Positions 1 through 11,709 of a stretch of 64,000 nucleotides of DNA are shown here, in pieces. Made by a program: the position numbers and the translations under genes. The stretch spans positions 63,338,528-63,402,527 of the forward strand of contig NC_052614.1 of NCBI RefSeq assembly GCF_016545825.1, read 5' to 3'. Within the stretch, counting starts at the first letter, position 1. The number at the start of each line of letters is the position of its first letter. The notes under the pieces were generated by a model, which was given only the letters and a program-made list of their open reading frames with translations, searched no databases and was not told the origin of the DNA. This DNA comes from Eucalyptus grandis. Lineage: Eukaryota; Streptophyta; Magnoliopsida; Myrtales; Myrtaceae.

Positions 1-514
1 ATGGCCCACTGATTCCTTCGTTTAGCACTTATGCTAGTCAAAATATGAATTTTCATATAACCTAAATGGATCGAGCATTTCGGATGTACCTAGTTATAGA
101 GTTAAAATGTGCCATAGTTTATTTGGAAAGTTCTGACAAAGATAATTTAGCTCTTTTTTTCGATGACCATTTTCATATCTTCATATTTACACCGGTTTGC
201 TATCTCTAGACAAAGCACTTAAAAAGACCAAATTACCCTCCCATACAAATACCCAAGCCTGCGAACCCTCTCATGAACCTTAGCCACTATTGCCGACAAA
301 TCCCTTCTCTCCTCAACACACATCACCATCAGTTGCCATCAAACCCCTAGCCCACATTTATAAATCTTCAAGCCTTGAAACTCTCCCAATTTCGATATCA
401 ATTTATAGAATCTAATGATATCTATAAGTTTATTTTCTAACAATGATGATATTTGATTTATCGTATCATCTCATACAAACAGAAAAAGATAAACTCCACC
501 TTTTCATAAAATCA

Positions 515-1486
515 GGAAAAGTGCCAAAAGTCCAGCGCTTTTTGTTTTGTTGGGTTAGTCCTAAACATTTTTACGTTGTGTTAATTTAGTCATTTCCGTC
601 CATTTGACCAGATTTTGCCTTTTGGATGTCGGGCGACATGGCCGATCAACGCCGACGTTGACAACTTTTAATAATATTTTAAATATTTTTATTTTTTGAT
701 TTTTTGATTTTTTCTCCTCTTCTTCCTCCAGCTAGTTGCCAAAACTCGACGATCGGCCAAAGGTGAGGGTTGGCGAGGTCGACCTTGACCTCACCGGCCA
801 CCTCGCCAGTGGCCATGAGGGTGGCCTTGTGCCAGGTGGGCAAGGCTCGCCCTCGCCGGATCTGGCGAGATCAAGCCTCGAGGCCACCTTTGAGGCTGGG
901 GCAGCGAGGCTCTCCCTCGCCGAATCTAGTGAGGGTCGAGCCTCACCATGGCCGGCGAGGGCGAGCCCGGGCTGCCTCCTTGCTCCGAGCTGGCGGGCTT
1001 GCCGTCATTGCCCGTGCCTCGAGGGCGGCCTCGCGCCGAGCGGGTGAGGCTTGCCCTCGCCAACCATGGGCGAGGCTCGACCCTCGCAGATCCGACGAGG
1101 GCGAGCCTCGTTGCCCCACGCAAGGCTACCCTCACGGCCACTGGCGAGGTGGCCGGCGAGGCCGAGGTTGACCTCACCGCCGTCACCTTGGCCGGTTGTT
1201 GAGGTCCGCGAGCGATTAGAGGAAGAAGAGGAGAAAAAAAAAAAAATAAAAGAATAAAGAATAAAAAAATCAAAAATATTAAAATATTATTAGAAGTTGT
1301 CCACGCGTCGCCGATCAGGCCATGTTAGATTGGCAAGGCCCATTCAGCAAAATCCGACCAAAATTAGTTGGAAAGGACTAAATTAGAACAACATAAAAAT
1401 GTTTAGAATTAAATCGGCACCAAAAACATATTTAGGATTAAATCGAAACAAAGACAAAATGTTTAGGACTTTTTTGGCACTTTTCC
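515..1486. mobile_element. Fold-back TIR transposon, non-autonomous
   Basis: The ends are inverted copies: GGAAAAGTGCCAAAAGTCC on the left and GGACTTTTTTGGCACTTTTCC on the right. The inversion continues through nearly the whole element. An AT-rich part and then a GC-rich part (about 735-950) on the left match the reverse complement of about 1010-1240 on the right, leaving a loop of some tens of bases near 960-1010. The second copy of the host sequence (14090-14120) lacks it, which supports insertion. The flanks AATCA and ATTCA are only a weak candidate target duplication. Open frames across 736-1273 on both strands are a by-product of GC-rich repeats, and no transposase is visible. Long terminal inverted repeats suggest a Mutator-like element; this is inference. 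Confidence 0.8.
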
Positions 1487-2049
1487 CAATTCAGTACGTT
1501 CACCATGTAAATTAAGATTGACCATATGTTTGTAGGTGGTATGGTCCTGCATCCTATACATACAAAACACCTATGTGACCCACCAGGGTGGCGGTACCAC
1601 CAATAGCTCAATATGCTCCCACTTGCCGCACGTGCTTGGATTTGTAATGGTTCCAATCAATTTGTATGTATATCCAAGACAAGTTATGTACTTTGTATTA
1701 TTTTTTGACTAATTTCATGAACCCAGTTAATTGAAATGTTGAATCATGTGAAACCATATGAGAGTCGACATGTGATCTAACGGATATAGTGATTCATATG
1801 TGAGACCATATAATGTAACGATTATAGTACATCAAGCTCATACGTATCTAATACATGCAATACTAGTGGATACTTGACGTGAGTCCCCTCGCAACGTGGG
1901 ACGATACCGTGAAGTCAAAAGAAGTCTATACTATCCTAGACTTACCAGCCCAATTCCAATTGGGATTTTATTCGATGCTGTACCCTATCAATTAATGCCT
2001 CCTTTGTCAGGTACCTTGCCTAATTTAAGGTCACAGTCCCAAATGATAT

Positions 2050-2064
2050 GGGCAGTGACATCAT
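2050..2064 (+). promoter_or_regulatory. TGACATCA-type bZIP site in module R1
   Basis: GGGCAGTGACATCAT is conserved at the same place in four copies of the flanking module. TGACRTCA is the core bound by plant TGA-type bZIP factors. Function is inferred from conservation only. Confidence 0.4.
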
Positions 2065-2555
2065 ATTAAAGCAATTTACTAATATGAATGTGCTTTATAT
2101 TTAAGACACAATCCCTAAAAATGAGGCCCTTGATGTTATAGTGAATACATTCCTTTGTATATCGCCCAAGTGAGCATAAGTTTTTCTATGGAATTCACCT
2201 CGTTAATGGAAAATGAACAAAGTTGCACGTTAACGACTTCAGATAAGACAAGCTAGTAGTTTATTATGCTCTTAGGAGGTGCAATCTGTACACGATAAAA
2301 CAAAGTTGTTTATTCTCTCCGTGCCCCGTGATTTTTGCTTGTAACTTAAGAACATCGACATTGACCAAGTGCGTAAGTTTTAAGAACAAGGATTTTAGCA
2401 ATTCTATCGTCAGTGAAGAATTTCTATTGCACAAACGCTATTGGTCTCGTGGTGTCAGTGAACTTGACATAAACTCTTATTAGGTCTATCATTAAAGTGG
2501 AAAAATTTATTGAAACCACACTTTAGATCGATGATACGTAAAAATTACAATCACA

Positions 2556-2796
2556 TTGGACCATAGGCTGATGATCACGTTCGATATATCATTGAAGAAC
2601 ATGAAATATTTTGGAGAAAAATAATTCCTTTTCAATATATGTTCATATCTCTTCTTGACCAAGAAACACGCACACACACAAGAGAACCCTACTTTAGGTT
2701 AATCCTAAGATTCCCTTTAAATAAAGAAGCACGACAGGTAACAAATTGGTATACAAAACTTCCTAATTTAGTTCCAATTTATAGCTCACACCAACA
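2556..2796 (-). mobile_element. Copia 3' LTR, minus strand (left limit uncertain)
   Basis: On the minus strand the sequence following the polypurine tract starts TGTTGGTGTGAGC, a typical Copia LTR start. It runs down to about 2556, where similarity to the R3 module resumes. No target duplication was found, so the outer edge is a guess. Confidence 0.5.
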
Positions 2797-4050
2797 CTCC
2801 CCCTCGAGTTGGTGCATAGATCTCTTCGATGCCCAACTTGTCAAGTGTGCTATAAAAGATCTTGATCAATACAACCTTTGCCAATATATCAGCCCGTTGA
2901 TCTTCATATTTAACAAAAGGAATCGAACTATCTCGGTATCCAGATTTCATCTAATAAAATGTTGATCTACCTCAATATACTCTGTATAATGTTGCTGAAT
3001 TGGATTGTGAGAAATATCAATGGTTGCCTTATTGTCACAAAACAAATTCATCTTAGACTTAGGAGCGAAGCCAAGTTCTAACATCAACCTCTTAAGCCAA
3101 AGAAGTCACAATGTCCTTTGGTCATTCCCGTAAATTTAGCCTCTACACTCAACAACACTATCACTTTTTGTTTCTTGCTTCTCTAAGTGACTAAATTCCT
3201 TTTTAGTAGGGGTATACAAAACAAACTGCGCAAACGAAGAAGCGCTTGGACCAAACTGGCCGGTGTGGTCCGGTTTCCAAGAGTATCGATTCGGTTCCAA
3301 GTTCCTAAAAGTGGAGTTGGTTTTTGAATGGTATGGTTCTCGGTTCCAAGGGAAAATCGAACTGCGCCAATTAAATGTATTTTATTTCTTCAAAAAAATT
3401 AGTAAAATGTGAAGTAAACACAATCTCACCAGTTTCAATTAATGAAAAAAGTAAAGGGAAAAAAAGTAATCATGAAAAATCAATGATCATTTCCATTGCT
3501 TAGACCGATGATTCGATTCGGTTTTCGGTCCTACGACTAACCGGTCTGGTCCTTGGTTCCTATTTTTGGAAACTGGACCGAACCAACTGGATCAGAAACC
3601 GATCACCCCTACTTCCCACAAAAGTAAAGTTTCATAATATCAATTTCTGTTAGAAACACTTCCGGCCAATCTGCATCTACAAAACCTTCAATTTCAAGAT
3701 GACCATTCTTTGAAAAGAAAAGTCTTTCCTTGGAGCAAACTTCAAGTAGCGAAGGATTTGAACCACAACATCCATACGATCTTCATTAGGTTCATGCATA
3801 AATTGACTAACAATGCATATAGCATACGTAATATTTGGGCAGGTGTGAGACAAATAGATTAACTTGCCCACTAACCTTTGATATCTCTCCTTATCGATTG
3901 GTACTTGATTTAAATATTATCCAAGTCTGTGATTCTGAACAATTGAAGTATCAGTTGGCTTACAATCTAGCATTGCCACCTATAACAAGAGATCCAGTAC
4001 ATATTTCATTTGAGAAAGAAATACGCCTTCTTTTGATTTGGCTACTTCAA
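2797..4050 (-). pseudogene. Copia pol 3' end: reverse transcriptase tail and RNase H
   Basis: On the minus strand, 3871 to about 3660 encodes a recognisable Copia segment (VGKLIYLSHTCPNITYAI..., FMHEPNEDRMDVVVQILRYL), the C-terminal part of reverse transcriptase that leads into RNase H. After a hAT insertion (3207-3611) the RNase H part continues, with the LFCDNKATIDISHNPIQ block holding a catalytic Asp and the EVDQHFIR block. The region ends at a polypurine tract, CTCGAGGGGGAG (minus strand, 2797-2808), directly before the LTR. Stops and frameshifts are present and gag, protease and integrase are missing, so this is a fragment. It faces a different Copia fragment that starts at 4055. Confidence 0.85.
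3207..3611. mobile_element. Small hAT-like element inside Copia RNase H
   Basis: The left end is TAGGGGTATACAAAA and the right end reads, inverted, TAGGGGTGATCGG. The subterminal parts are rich in GGTTCC/GGTCCGG motifs, as in the larger hAT at 20820-23763. It interrupts the Copia RNase H reading. The 8-bp flanks (CTTTTTAG and CTTCCCAC) match only partly, so the target duplication has decayed. At 405 bp it has no coding capacity. Confidence 0.7.
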
Positions 4051-4054
4051 TTCC

Positions 4055-4610
4055 TGTTGGGATTAACGGATTCCTAAAAACCGGATTCGACACTAAATCG
4101 AACCCCTAAACTGAATGCGGAAGACGAAGCTCGGGAAAATCACGTATCACCGATCCTAAAGCACACCACGAATTCGAGCGTACCTTGTTAGCCACAAATT
4201 AAACCCCAATGCTGAAGTGAGGAAAAGAAATTGGCCCTGTTCGATCCGATGACGACAATTCGCTTGTAAAGGGAGAAGAAAGTTGCCTTGTGCTTACTGT
4301 TTCATCTATTTGAGAGAGAGAGAGAGAGAGAGATAGAGCGCGTTGGAAAGAGAGGGAGACGTATGTACGTTAATGCCAAAAGGTACATTCTCCCTCTCTC
4401 TCCTCCCTTATATATATCCCTCCAAAAAATAATTAATCGTGCCCCTTCATCCATGGGCCCTACTCTTGTGGGCCGGGCTTTTAGGCCCAACATGGGCGGA
4501 CGGGCCTTAAGCCCATCACATAAAACCATCAATTCCTAAGAAAACTTGAGTCTCCTAAGATTCCTCATTTCAAACTCCGTCATAAAAGCAACATCATTGA
4601 CCTGGCATGT
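4055..4610 (+). other. LTR-like segment upstream of Copia gag
   Basis: It starts TGTTGGGATTAACGG and contains a GA microsatellite, a TATATATAT stretch and several GGGCCC/GCCC motifs, and is followed by a Copia gag region in the same orientation. This arrangement suggests a decayed 5' LTR and leader, but no second LTR or target duplication is visible. Confidence 0.4.
4312..4333. repeat. (GA)n microsatellite
   Basis: About ten GA units, followed by an imperfect AGAG tract. Confidence 0.9.
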
Positions 4611-4619
4611 GAGCAATAG

Positions 4620-5640
4620 CCATGGTAGACCAAATTGAAATGGCGACCCTACACGGGCACGATGAGACTCCCTCTGTAGCAGTAATCCTTGAGGATTTGA
4701 TAACCAAGATGCAATAGATTTTGACCCAGAACCATACCATAAGTCTTATGCAGCCCAGATCGCCATCAAGTTGGACAACACCAGCTTGTTGAGATGTATA
4801 TCTCTAGCAAAGACAAATTGTGATATATTAATGGGGACCTTCCACAACCCCAATTGACAGACCCAAGCTTTAGAAAGTGGAAAAATGAAGATTTAATAGT
4901 GAAAGGATGGTTAATTAATTCCATCAATCCAACCTTAATAGGTAACTTTATCAATTCCCCAACTACAAAGAAGATATGGGATTCGGTTGCTATTACTTTT
5001 TTGATGGAATTGATACTTCTCAAGTTTATGATTTGAAGAGACATGTGACTAGAATGAGATAGGCTGGAGGAGCCATTGAAACTTACTACAATGGTCTTCA
5101 AGGCTTGTGGTGGGAGATGGATTTCCACCACCCAAATCTGATCGTATATCCTACTAATATAGAGAGATACAAGTCAGCTATATAAGAAGATAGAGTGTAT
5201 ATTTTCCTTGATGGATTGGATGATTGCTTGGATAAAGTCCGAGTTGATGTGCTCCAAACGCAACCATTCCCTACAATTGAGCAAGCTTATGCTCATGTTT
5301 GACGGGAAGGTGTACGACAAGCGATGATGTTGACGAGCATAGACACCACACGCACACACGCCATTGTCATAGCGCTGAGGGGGATTAAGATAGGACCCAG
5401 GAGGTGCCAATGCTATGAATGTGCAAGATGGTTGTCTCTACAAGTGGTGGAAAGAATAGTACTATCCCAAGGTAGAAATCTCAAACAATTAGTCGATGCA
5501 CTCACCATGGTAACATGAAACATAGTCATGAGACGTGCTTTAAGTTATATGGGTATCTAGATTGGTGTAAAGAACTCAAGGCATGAAAATAGGTTAAAGG
5601 TGAGGCAAATGGCAAAAAAGGAAATAACCTATATATATAC
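4620..5640 (+). pseudogene. Copia gag fragment
   Basis: The conceptual translation is a plant Copia Gag. An N-terminal KLD.T block with YINGDLPQPQ is followed by DPSFRKWKNEDLIVKGWLIN, then ..TKKIWDSVAITFFDG.DTSQVYDLKRHV, an AGGAIETYYNGLQGLWWEMD block, and EDRVYIFLDGLDDCLDKVR. A decayed zinc-knuckle region (HSHETCFKLYGY) lies near 5520-5565. Several in-frame stops and at least one frameshift break it. No protease, integrase or reverse transcriptase follows, so the element is truncated at about 5640. Confidence 0.85.
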
Positions 5641-6051
5641 TAATGATATTCTCTAACAAGGAAACCTTTGATCTCCATATATATACTTCATCACTGCCCT
5701 CAAGCTAGAGCATCCAACTTGCATATGATTGGTGCAAATTTCTTTGAAATTTTGTGAGCAAGTGCCTTGTAAGCCAAACCTTACACTAAACAAACCGGAT
5801 TTGATAAGCGCTAAAGCAACACATGCTTAGAAAGTTGACATATTTTTCTCATACAAACTTGATAGAATCATGTGGAACCCAACTTGAATCGCAGCAAGCT
5901 AAACTACATTACCCTACAATGCTCATCTTCGGCTACTTGATAAAGTTTGTTCAATTGCAACTCTCATAGCTACTTGGATACTTGATGACATCACTCCACA
6001 GCGCTCATCCTTGGCTACCCAACGAAGGTATGCTTGACTTTGATACAATGT
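5641..6051. other. No gene seen; spacer before LTR-like repeat
   Basis: I see no coding potential. The last 20 bases (CTTTGATACAATGT) read on the minus strand as a weak primer-binding-like site next to the repeat that starts at 6052. Confidence 0.5.
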
Positions 6052-6876
6052 TGTGACATCCTCGATTAACTCACTTGATATTTTATCCACTTTGACTCAT
6101 CCTATACCAAACCTCACGGTTTTTTCCTTTTGCATACAAGTGGGTAATTTCCTAGAAAGTCACTCATCCTGGTAGTGTTCCCACCCAAGCACACTTAATT
6201 TTGGAGTTTCTAAACAAAGCCTTACCATTCTGTCAAATTGGCGTTTTGATGATATAATTCCAATTTTCACATATACATCTATAAATCGTTCTCTCCTTTT
6301 TCAGCACTCAATTTGGTTTATTCTTACCCCCTCACCATTTTAAAAGTTTGCTAGGAGCTGCTCATTGTCAAGACCTTCTAGTCTCAACAACTTTTCCCCC
6401 CTCGCTAAGCCGGATTGTTACAATTCAATAACTATAGGTTAGACAATCAAATCATGGCCTAAAATAAAATCCAACCTATTATTTATGCAATTACTAAACT
6501 AACCTTAATCAGGACTAACCTAGGGAACCAAGAGACTTATGGCACAACACAAGGTGCAAAGGAAAGAGCCACCAGTGGGGATTTTAAAGACCGGCAATGG
6601 ACGACGGTCTGCGGTGCCTGGGCAGTGACGTAAGGAGCTGTTGGACGTCTCCAAGAGGGTACCGAACATGGTGGAGGGCTGTTAGAGGATGCCGGACCCA
6701 CTGGAGTTCGCCGAGAACCTGCCAGTGACGATTTAGACGCCAAAGGTTCTACGGCGGCGGCCAGCAGGCAAAGCTCTAGAGGGATCCAAAAGACGCCTAG
6801 ATCCAAAAGACGCCTTACCATTCCGTCAAATTGGCGTTTTGATGATATAATTCCAATTTTCACATATACATCTATA
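6052..6876 (-). repeat. LTR-like dispersed repeat, copy 1
   Basis: It matches 54414-55165 from TGTGACATCCTCGATTAACT onward, in the same orientation. On the minus strand the boundary reads ...GGATGTCACA and is followed by TTGTATCAAAG, resembling an LTR end plus a tRNA-Met-type primer site, so I place it on the minus strand. A 65-bp block (GCCTTACCATTC...CATCTATA) occurs twice, at 6223-6288 and 6808-6872, within this copy. The outer end is not defined and no coding sequence is evident. Confidence 0.5.
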
Positions 6877-7220
6877 TTTTATGGTATGTTTATATTGGTT
6901 TACTATATATATAAAAAAAAAAACCAATACTATGTCTTGATTATGTGTGAATATATTCTTTTACAGTAACTCTTCTTAGTAGGCCATAGGACGGGTTACG
7001 TGGTACTATAGTTAGAATCACCTTTTTCATCCTTGACATATGAAGTGCCAATCTTAATTGTAGATTTTCTTATAGGTGACCTTTTTTTTTCCTAAGGGAT
7101 CTCTATGTTCATCACATAAAATTAGATATAAATGAGGAGGCATTGTGGTCCAAGAACAATAATGCCATCTCTACCTATGTAAGCCACAAAGGTAGTCAGT
7201 ACTATTTCTCTCTACCCCAA
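6877..7220. other. Unassigned intergenic sequence
   Basis: AT-rich with no recognisable gene. It ends with CCCAA, the left target duplication of the solo LTR. Confidence 0.5.
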
Positions 7221-10200
7221 TGTTGACACCTAATATTTTAGAAAGTAATAAATAAAATAAAAATTCGGTTTTGGAAATTTTTTGAAAATATATCTTCTTT
7301 TCAAAATTCAAAAAAATTCAGTTTTTATATGATTTTGGAGCCTTTTACTGTTGGAGTTGTTGAGTGAATATCTCACTCAAAAACAACCCGAGCCTTCCTC
7401 TATAAATAAAGGGCGAGATTTCGGAACCAAAAGGGGGAGGAATTCGAAAAATTCAGAAGCAAAAAAATTCTATCGTTCGGGGGTTCCTCTTCGTCGAAAA
7501 AAAAAGTGAAAAGTGAAAGGAGGAAAAAGAGAAAAGAGGGCTTTGATTTGTGGGAAAGGAAGAAGAAGAAAAGTCAAAAGAAAAGAGGCTGCAGAAAATG
7601 CAGAGAGGTACAGTAGGAGAGAGAGAGGGGATGTTTGGCAGAGAGTGAGCAGAAAAAGAAACAAAAAAAAAGGGGGGAGAAGAACACTGTTCTTCTTCCC
7701 CGGTGGGCTCGTCCACCGCCAGCCGCACCGGTCACCTCACCAGCACCGCCTCACCCCGGACGCCCGTGCCTGCACCTCCACCGCAAAGCACCGCCGCACA
7801 GCCACTTTGAGGTTTCCTCCCGTGAGCTCGCGTCTAGCCCCCGCTCCCCGCCGTCGCGACCCAGCCCCGACGCTAGCAGATCTGTGATCCCCTGCAGCAG
7901 CCGCATCCCGAGCCGGCTCACCGCGCCTGCTCCTCCATCCGAGTGCCGACGCTGCTTCCGCTGCTGTGGCCCGAGCTCTCCCCTGTTGCTCGAGCATCGT
8001 CTCCTCCCGACGACCAGACATTCCCCGCTGCTGCGGATCGCGACACCAGCAGCTCACCGAAGCCCGCTGACACCGCCGTTACTGCTTCCCCTTTTGCCGT
8101 CGCTGAGCACCACTAAAGCCCGACGCCTCCGCCTTGCCTCCGACGCACAGCGACCCTCCTGCCCGCCGCTGATCTGCCAGCCGTCCTCCTCTCACCGGCG
8201 TCCCCTGCAACCGACGAACGCACCGCACGACCTGCTGCTGTCCTTGCCGCGCCATCAGCTACTGCCCAGGCGATCTCTGTTTTGTTGCAGGTCAACCTCG
8301 CCGGAGCTCCAACGGACAGCCCCCGTTCCGAACGGCGACCTATCACCGAACCACCATCATAGCTTGGTCACCGCTGCTTCCTCGCCTGATCGTCAGAGCT
8401 CCGACGCTTGCCGCCGCCCCTCACGGGACCTCTCGCGGATCATCACATTGCTGTTTTAACCTTCCGTTAGGTAGTTTAATTTTTAATTTTTATTCTTACT
8501 TTTCACTAACTTTTATCTTCTTTTGTTTATTTTGTTATTATTGTTCAATTTAGAATATTGAGATGTGATTTCTTTTATAAATCTCGTAGGCATTAACTAC
8601 AGGTATTTTATCCCAAATTATGGTAATTATTAATTTGATCCGTAAGACGTTGGGTCATTTTTTTAATTACTTTAATTTTTAGGAATTTTGATAATACTTC
8701 AATCGTTAAGTTATTACAGAGTTAAAATGATTGTTAATTTAATCCGTGAGACAATTGATTATTTTTTCGGTTATTTTATTTCTTATCTTCATTCTTTTAA
8801 AATAATTACTTGTTTGGAAAGATTAAAAAAATCAAAAAAATCAAAAAGTACATAAAAATCTAAATATTGCATTAGAGCATTTAGGTTTAGTAAATTAGAA
8901 TTGCATTTATAGGATTATGATTTTTACATTATACTTTTAGATGGGTGATTTTTGTTAGGGCTAATTTTAAATAATGTTGGCATGTCTTGATTATATATAT
9001 AGCTTTTAAGATAAGATATAGTTTAGGTTAAATTGATTCCTAAAATAAATTAGAATATCATTCACTTTAGTTAGTCTAATTAGTTTTTTTTTTATTAATT
9101 TCGAATTTCAATAAAAAACAAATCCAAAAAATATCAGGTACATGTTAGTTAATTTGCATAATAGGTTTAATTAGAATTTTTTATTAGTAAAATATTGTCA
9201 TATCTAGAACTTAGGTACTTAGGTCCATGCACATTTCATATTAAAGCAACACACCTAGATATTTTTAGATTAAGTCAATTTTCATTTAATAAAACAAAAA
9301 GATGAACAAAAAATGTTATGCGTGCCATATGAGTTATAGTTTTTTTTAATAAAAAGAAAATGCTAAAAGATGATCATTGCACCATTAAGTTACTTTCTTT
9401 TCAATAAAAAACATTATGTCATTAAAAAAAAAAACTAAAAAACTAAAGATCATTTCCTTGGTTAGTTAATAGGTTAATTCATAATTAATCTCATATCATC
9501 ATTATTTAGCATAGGTTGCATATATGCATTAAAAATGAATCATCATTAAAATAAAATCATAAAAGAGCATGCATGTAGAAATACCATGTCATTCATCTCA
9601 TATCATGTATTACATGCATATTTAGGATTATAAAAATTAGATTGCATACATATAGTGATAAGTTTAAGTCATACCATATGAATTGCATCTCGCATGTCAT
9701 TAAAATAAATCCATGCATATTAAGTTTAAATTAAGAGTGCATATAATTAACATTTTAAAAAGAAAAAAGAAAAATTAGGTGTCATGTCATTTAGAAATCA
9801 TGTTTAGGACATGCATTTTTATTAGCATTTTTATTTGAATGTTATTAATTGCGCACCCGCATGATCACCATTTGCATGTTAGTAGCTTAGGTTTAAATTA
9901 ATCAACATTGCTTGCAAAATATTTTTAAAATAAAAAATAAAATGTACCGAAAGGGCGTTAGACTAATCTAGCGTAACCATGTCCCCCGGACTTATTGAAT
10001 CTCTGCAGTTCGCAATAGTAAAGTATTCTCCTATACTTTACTTGGGTTTCTAACCACCCTCATTGGTTAGTGGCGGCTCCAAATTGAAATTGCATGTTTA
10101 AATGAGTTAATTTCTATCAAGTCGCGATTGGTAGGACTTGGGAGGGTCCGTGCCAAGTTTTCGGACTTAGTAATCCATTAACCTATACTTTAGGATTGCC

Positions 10201-10221
10201 CTGAAAAATTAGGTCGCGACA
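7221..10221 (+). mobile_element. Solo LTR, 3.0 kb, with 5-bp target duplication
   Basis: It starts TGTTGACACC and ends GGTCGCGACA, giving TG...CA ends. CCCAA lies directly on both sides (7216-7220 and 10222-10226), which is strong evidence for a complete LTR left by recombination. A related LTR lies inverted at 49631-52341. It has three parts: a short upstream part with TATAAATA at 7401, a purine-rich then very GC-rich segment (about 7500-8460), and a long AT-rich tail. The GC-rich part holds an 825-bp open frame (7635-8459, Pro/Ser/Arg-rich, 274 codons) with a positional counterpart in the other copy. I treat it as compositional, not as a gene. Length and ends suggest a Ty3/Gypsy source, but no internal domain is present to prove it. 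Confidence 0.85.
7401..7408 (+). promoter_or_regulatory. TATA box of solo LTR
   Basis: TATAAATA lies about 180 bases inside the LTR, just before the purine-rich and GC-rich part. This is the expected place for the U3/R promoter. The inverted copy has a weaker TATA-like counterpart near 52150. Confidence 0.45.
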
Positions 10222-10779
10222 CCCAATTTCCACTAAGGCTGATCTTTCCATAATAGGTAGGCTTCGAATTTGGACCTATCATGTTAAGTCCGATTTTTAG
10301 TTTTTGGAATTTGGGACCTACCTTGTAAACTATGAAACCTACCATGTTTGTCTGGTCTAATTCCAGCGTCTTTCAGGAAATTCCAGCGTCTTTTTTCCTT
10401 TATTTTTTTTATCATAAACTATTTTAAAATATTTATGTTCCAATTTTACTTACAACCTTTTTCTTTTTAAAGTTGTGTTATATTCTCTATTCAAGAGAGA
10501 GGGAGAATGAGGAGAGGTTGTAATATGAGAAATAAGAAAGTAGTAAGGTTTGAGTTTCTAAATCAGATTCTAAACCGCCAGTTGCAAAGTGGGTGAGTGG
10601 AACCTACTTGCATAGTACCGATTCCAAATTTTTGGAATTGCCACACATGTATGGATTGTCAAAGGTTACCATCAACTTGTAGCTATGCATGCTTATCGTG
10701 GACCAAGACGTGGCATGTGCAACTATAATACGAAGTCACAAGAAGTCTACGAAGTGCCACTAGTTAAGAAGTACGTATC
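10222..10779. other. Unassigned intergenic sequence
   Basis: Interrupted continuation of the sequence left of 7220. A short direct repeat, TTCCAGCGTCTTT, occurs at about 10362 and 10381. No coding sequence recognised. Confidence 0.45.
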
Positions 10780-11380
10780 AACCTAATTTTTATTCGCCCG
10801 GTTATAACTCAATCTAGGTTGTCTTCACAATTTATTTTTCTTTGTCGGTGCAAGTTGAAGGTCACCACTGTCCTAACTGATATCGGCAGTGACGTCAGAT
10901 TAGAAATTAATTAAGTCGCATCAGAATGCCACATACTCAATTCAAGTTCTTTAAATCTAGAGCCTCGAAAAAATCAATGGTTGCTTTATTTATTTCTCAG
11001 CCCCATGTGGGGTTCTTTTTTAATCCACCGCGCTGATGTTGGAAATGAAGAAATGGGTCTTGCCAACTTCGAAATAGAAAAACCTATGATTGTTCGTTTA
11101 TATACTGGTTGTGCAACGTGCGTAGGTGTTTTAGGATTTTATCGTGTCATGGGATGCGTTTACTGATAACATGGGAACATTATTTATATAATATGATATT
11201 CACCGTCACGATTTCAAACTGGGTAGTGAATCCTAGTGAAGAACTTTTATTACGTAAATACCACGTTGATGTGACATTGATAAAAATTTCACTTTCATAC
11301 CAGCTACATTTGTTGGGAGTCACGCATTATATGCATTGACGTGAAGTCATGATTCTTCTCAAATCCATAATGATAGGAAA
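10780..11380 (+). repeat. Flanking module R2 upstream of gene A
   Basis: It is related, with more decay, to R1 and R3. The GGTCAC...CGGCAGTGACGTCA block at 10860-10897 and a later 'GCCAACTTCG' block (about 11060) correspond in order to those modules. An open frame at 10981-11166 has no counterpart in R1 or R3 and is not taken as a gene. R2 lies about 0.5-1 kb 5' of gene A, which ties the module to this gene family. Confidence 0.5.
10884..10897 (+). promoter_or_regulatory. Palindromic TGACGTCA site, module R2
   Basis: CGGCAGTGACGTCA. TGACGTCA is a perfect 8-bp palindrome and a strong bZIP core. It lies about 950 bases before the gene A start. Regulation is inferred. Confidence 0.45.
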
Positions 11381-11709
11381 AATAATTTACATGGACAATT
11401 TTGAATAGGCATGATATACGACAATTTCACACACACAAAATTGGTAAGTGTAAGCATAAAGCGACGCTCTTCATGAAAATTTGTCCACTCAAAGATGGAT
11501 TCGCACGTTGCAAAATTGGACTAGACATTCGATTAGAGAGTAATATGGCAAGTGGGGCCCAGTACAGCAGCTCACTTTCTTTTTCAATGTGCCGTCTCAT
11601 TTACCCTGTCCTATTGAATCAATCTCAGTGGTCGGAAAGCGCGAGTGGGGCCCTATCAAAATCATGGTCAATTTAAGAAATTTACTAAAAGAAAAATCCA
11701 AAGATCCAG

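Larger units (their letters stand above)
1..2555 (+). repeat. Duplicated flanking module R1 (cut by window start)
   Basis: This stretch, apart from the transposon at 515-1486, aligns by eye with 13590-14870 in the same order. Shared blocks include the opening (TGGCCCACT.ATTCCTTC), the 'CATATGTTTGTAGGTGGTATG' block, the GGTCAC...GGGCAGTGACATCA block and the 'GAACTTGACA' block near the end. No coding sequence is supported. Because related blocks precede gene A (R2) and gene B (R4), I infer that this is the 5' flank of a lost copy of that family. Similarity stops near 2545, where a Copia fragment begins. Confidence 0.65.

Noticed and set aside
736..1273. Overlapping open frames on both strands
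   Set aside because: They lie in the GC-rich stem of a fold-back transposon, and mirror frames on both strands are a by-product of composition and palindromy.
7635..8459. 274-codon plus-strand frame
   Set aside because: It sits inside a solo LTR, is Pro/Ser/Arg low complexity, and the other LTR copy does not preserve the same protein. Kept only as a finding.
10981..11339. Two short open frames before gene A
   Set aside because: They lie in the duplicated flanking module R2, and the other modules do not keep the frames.
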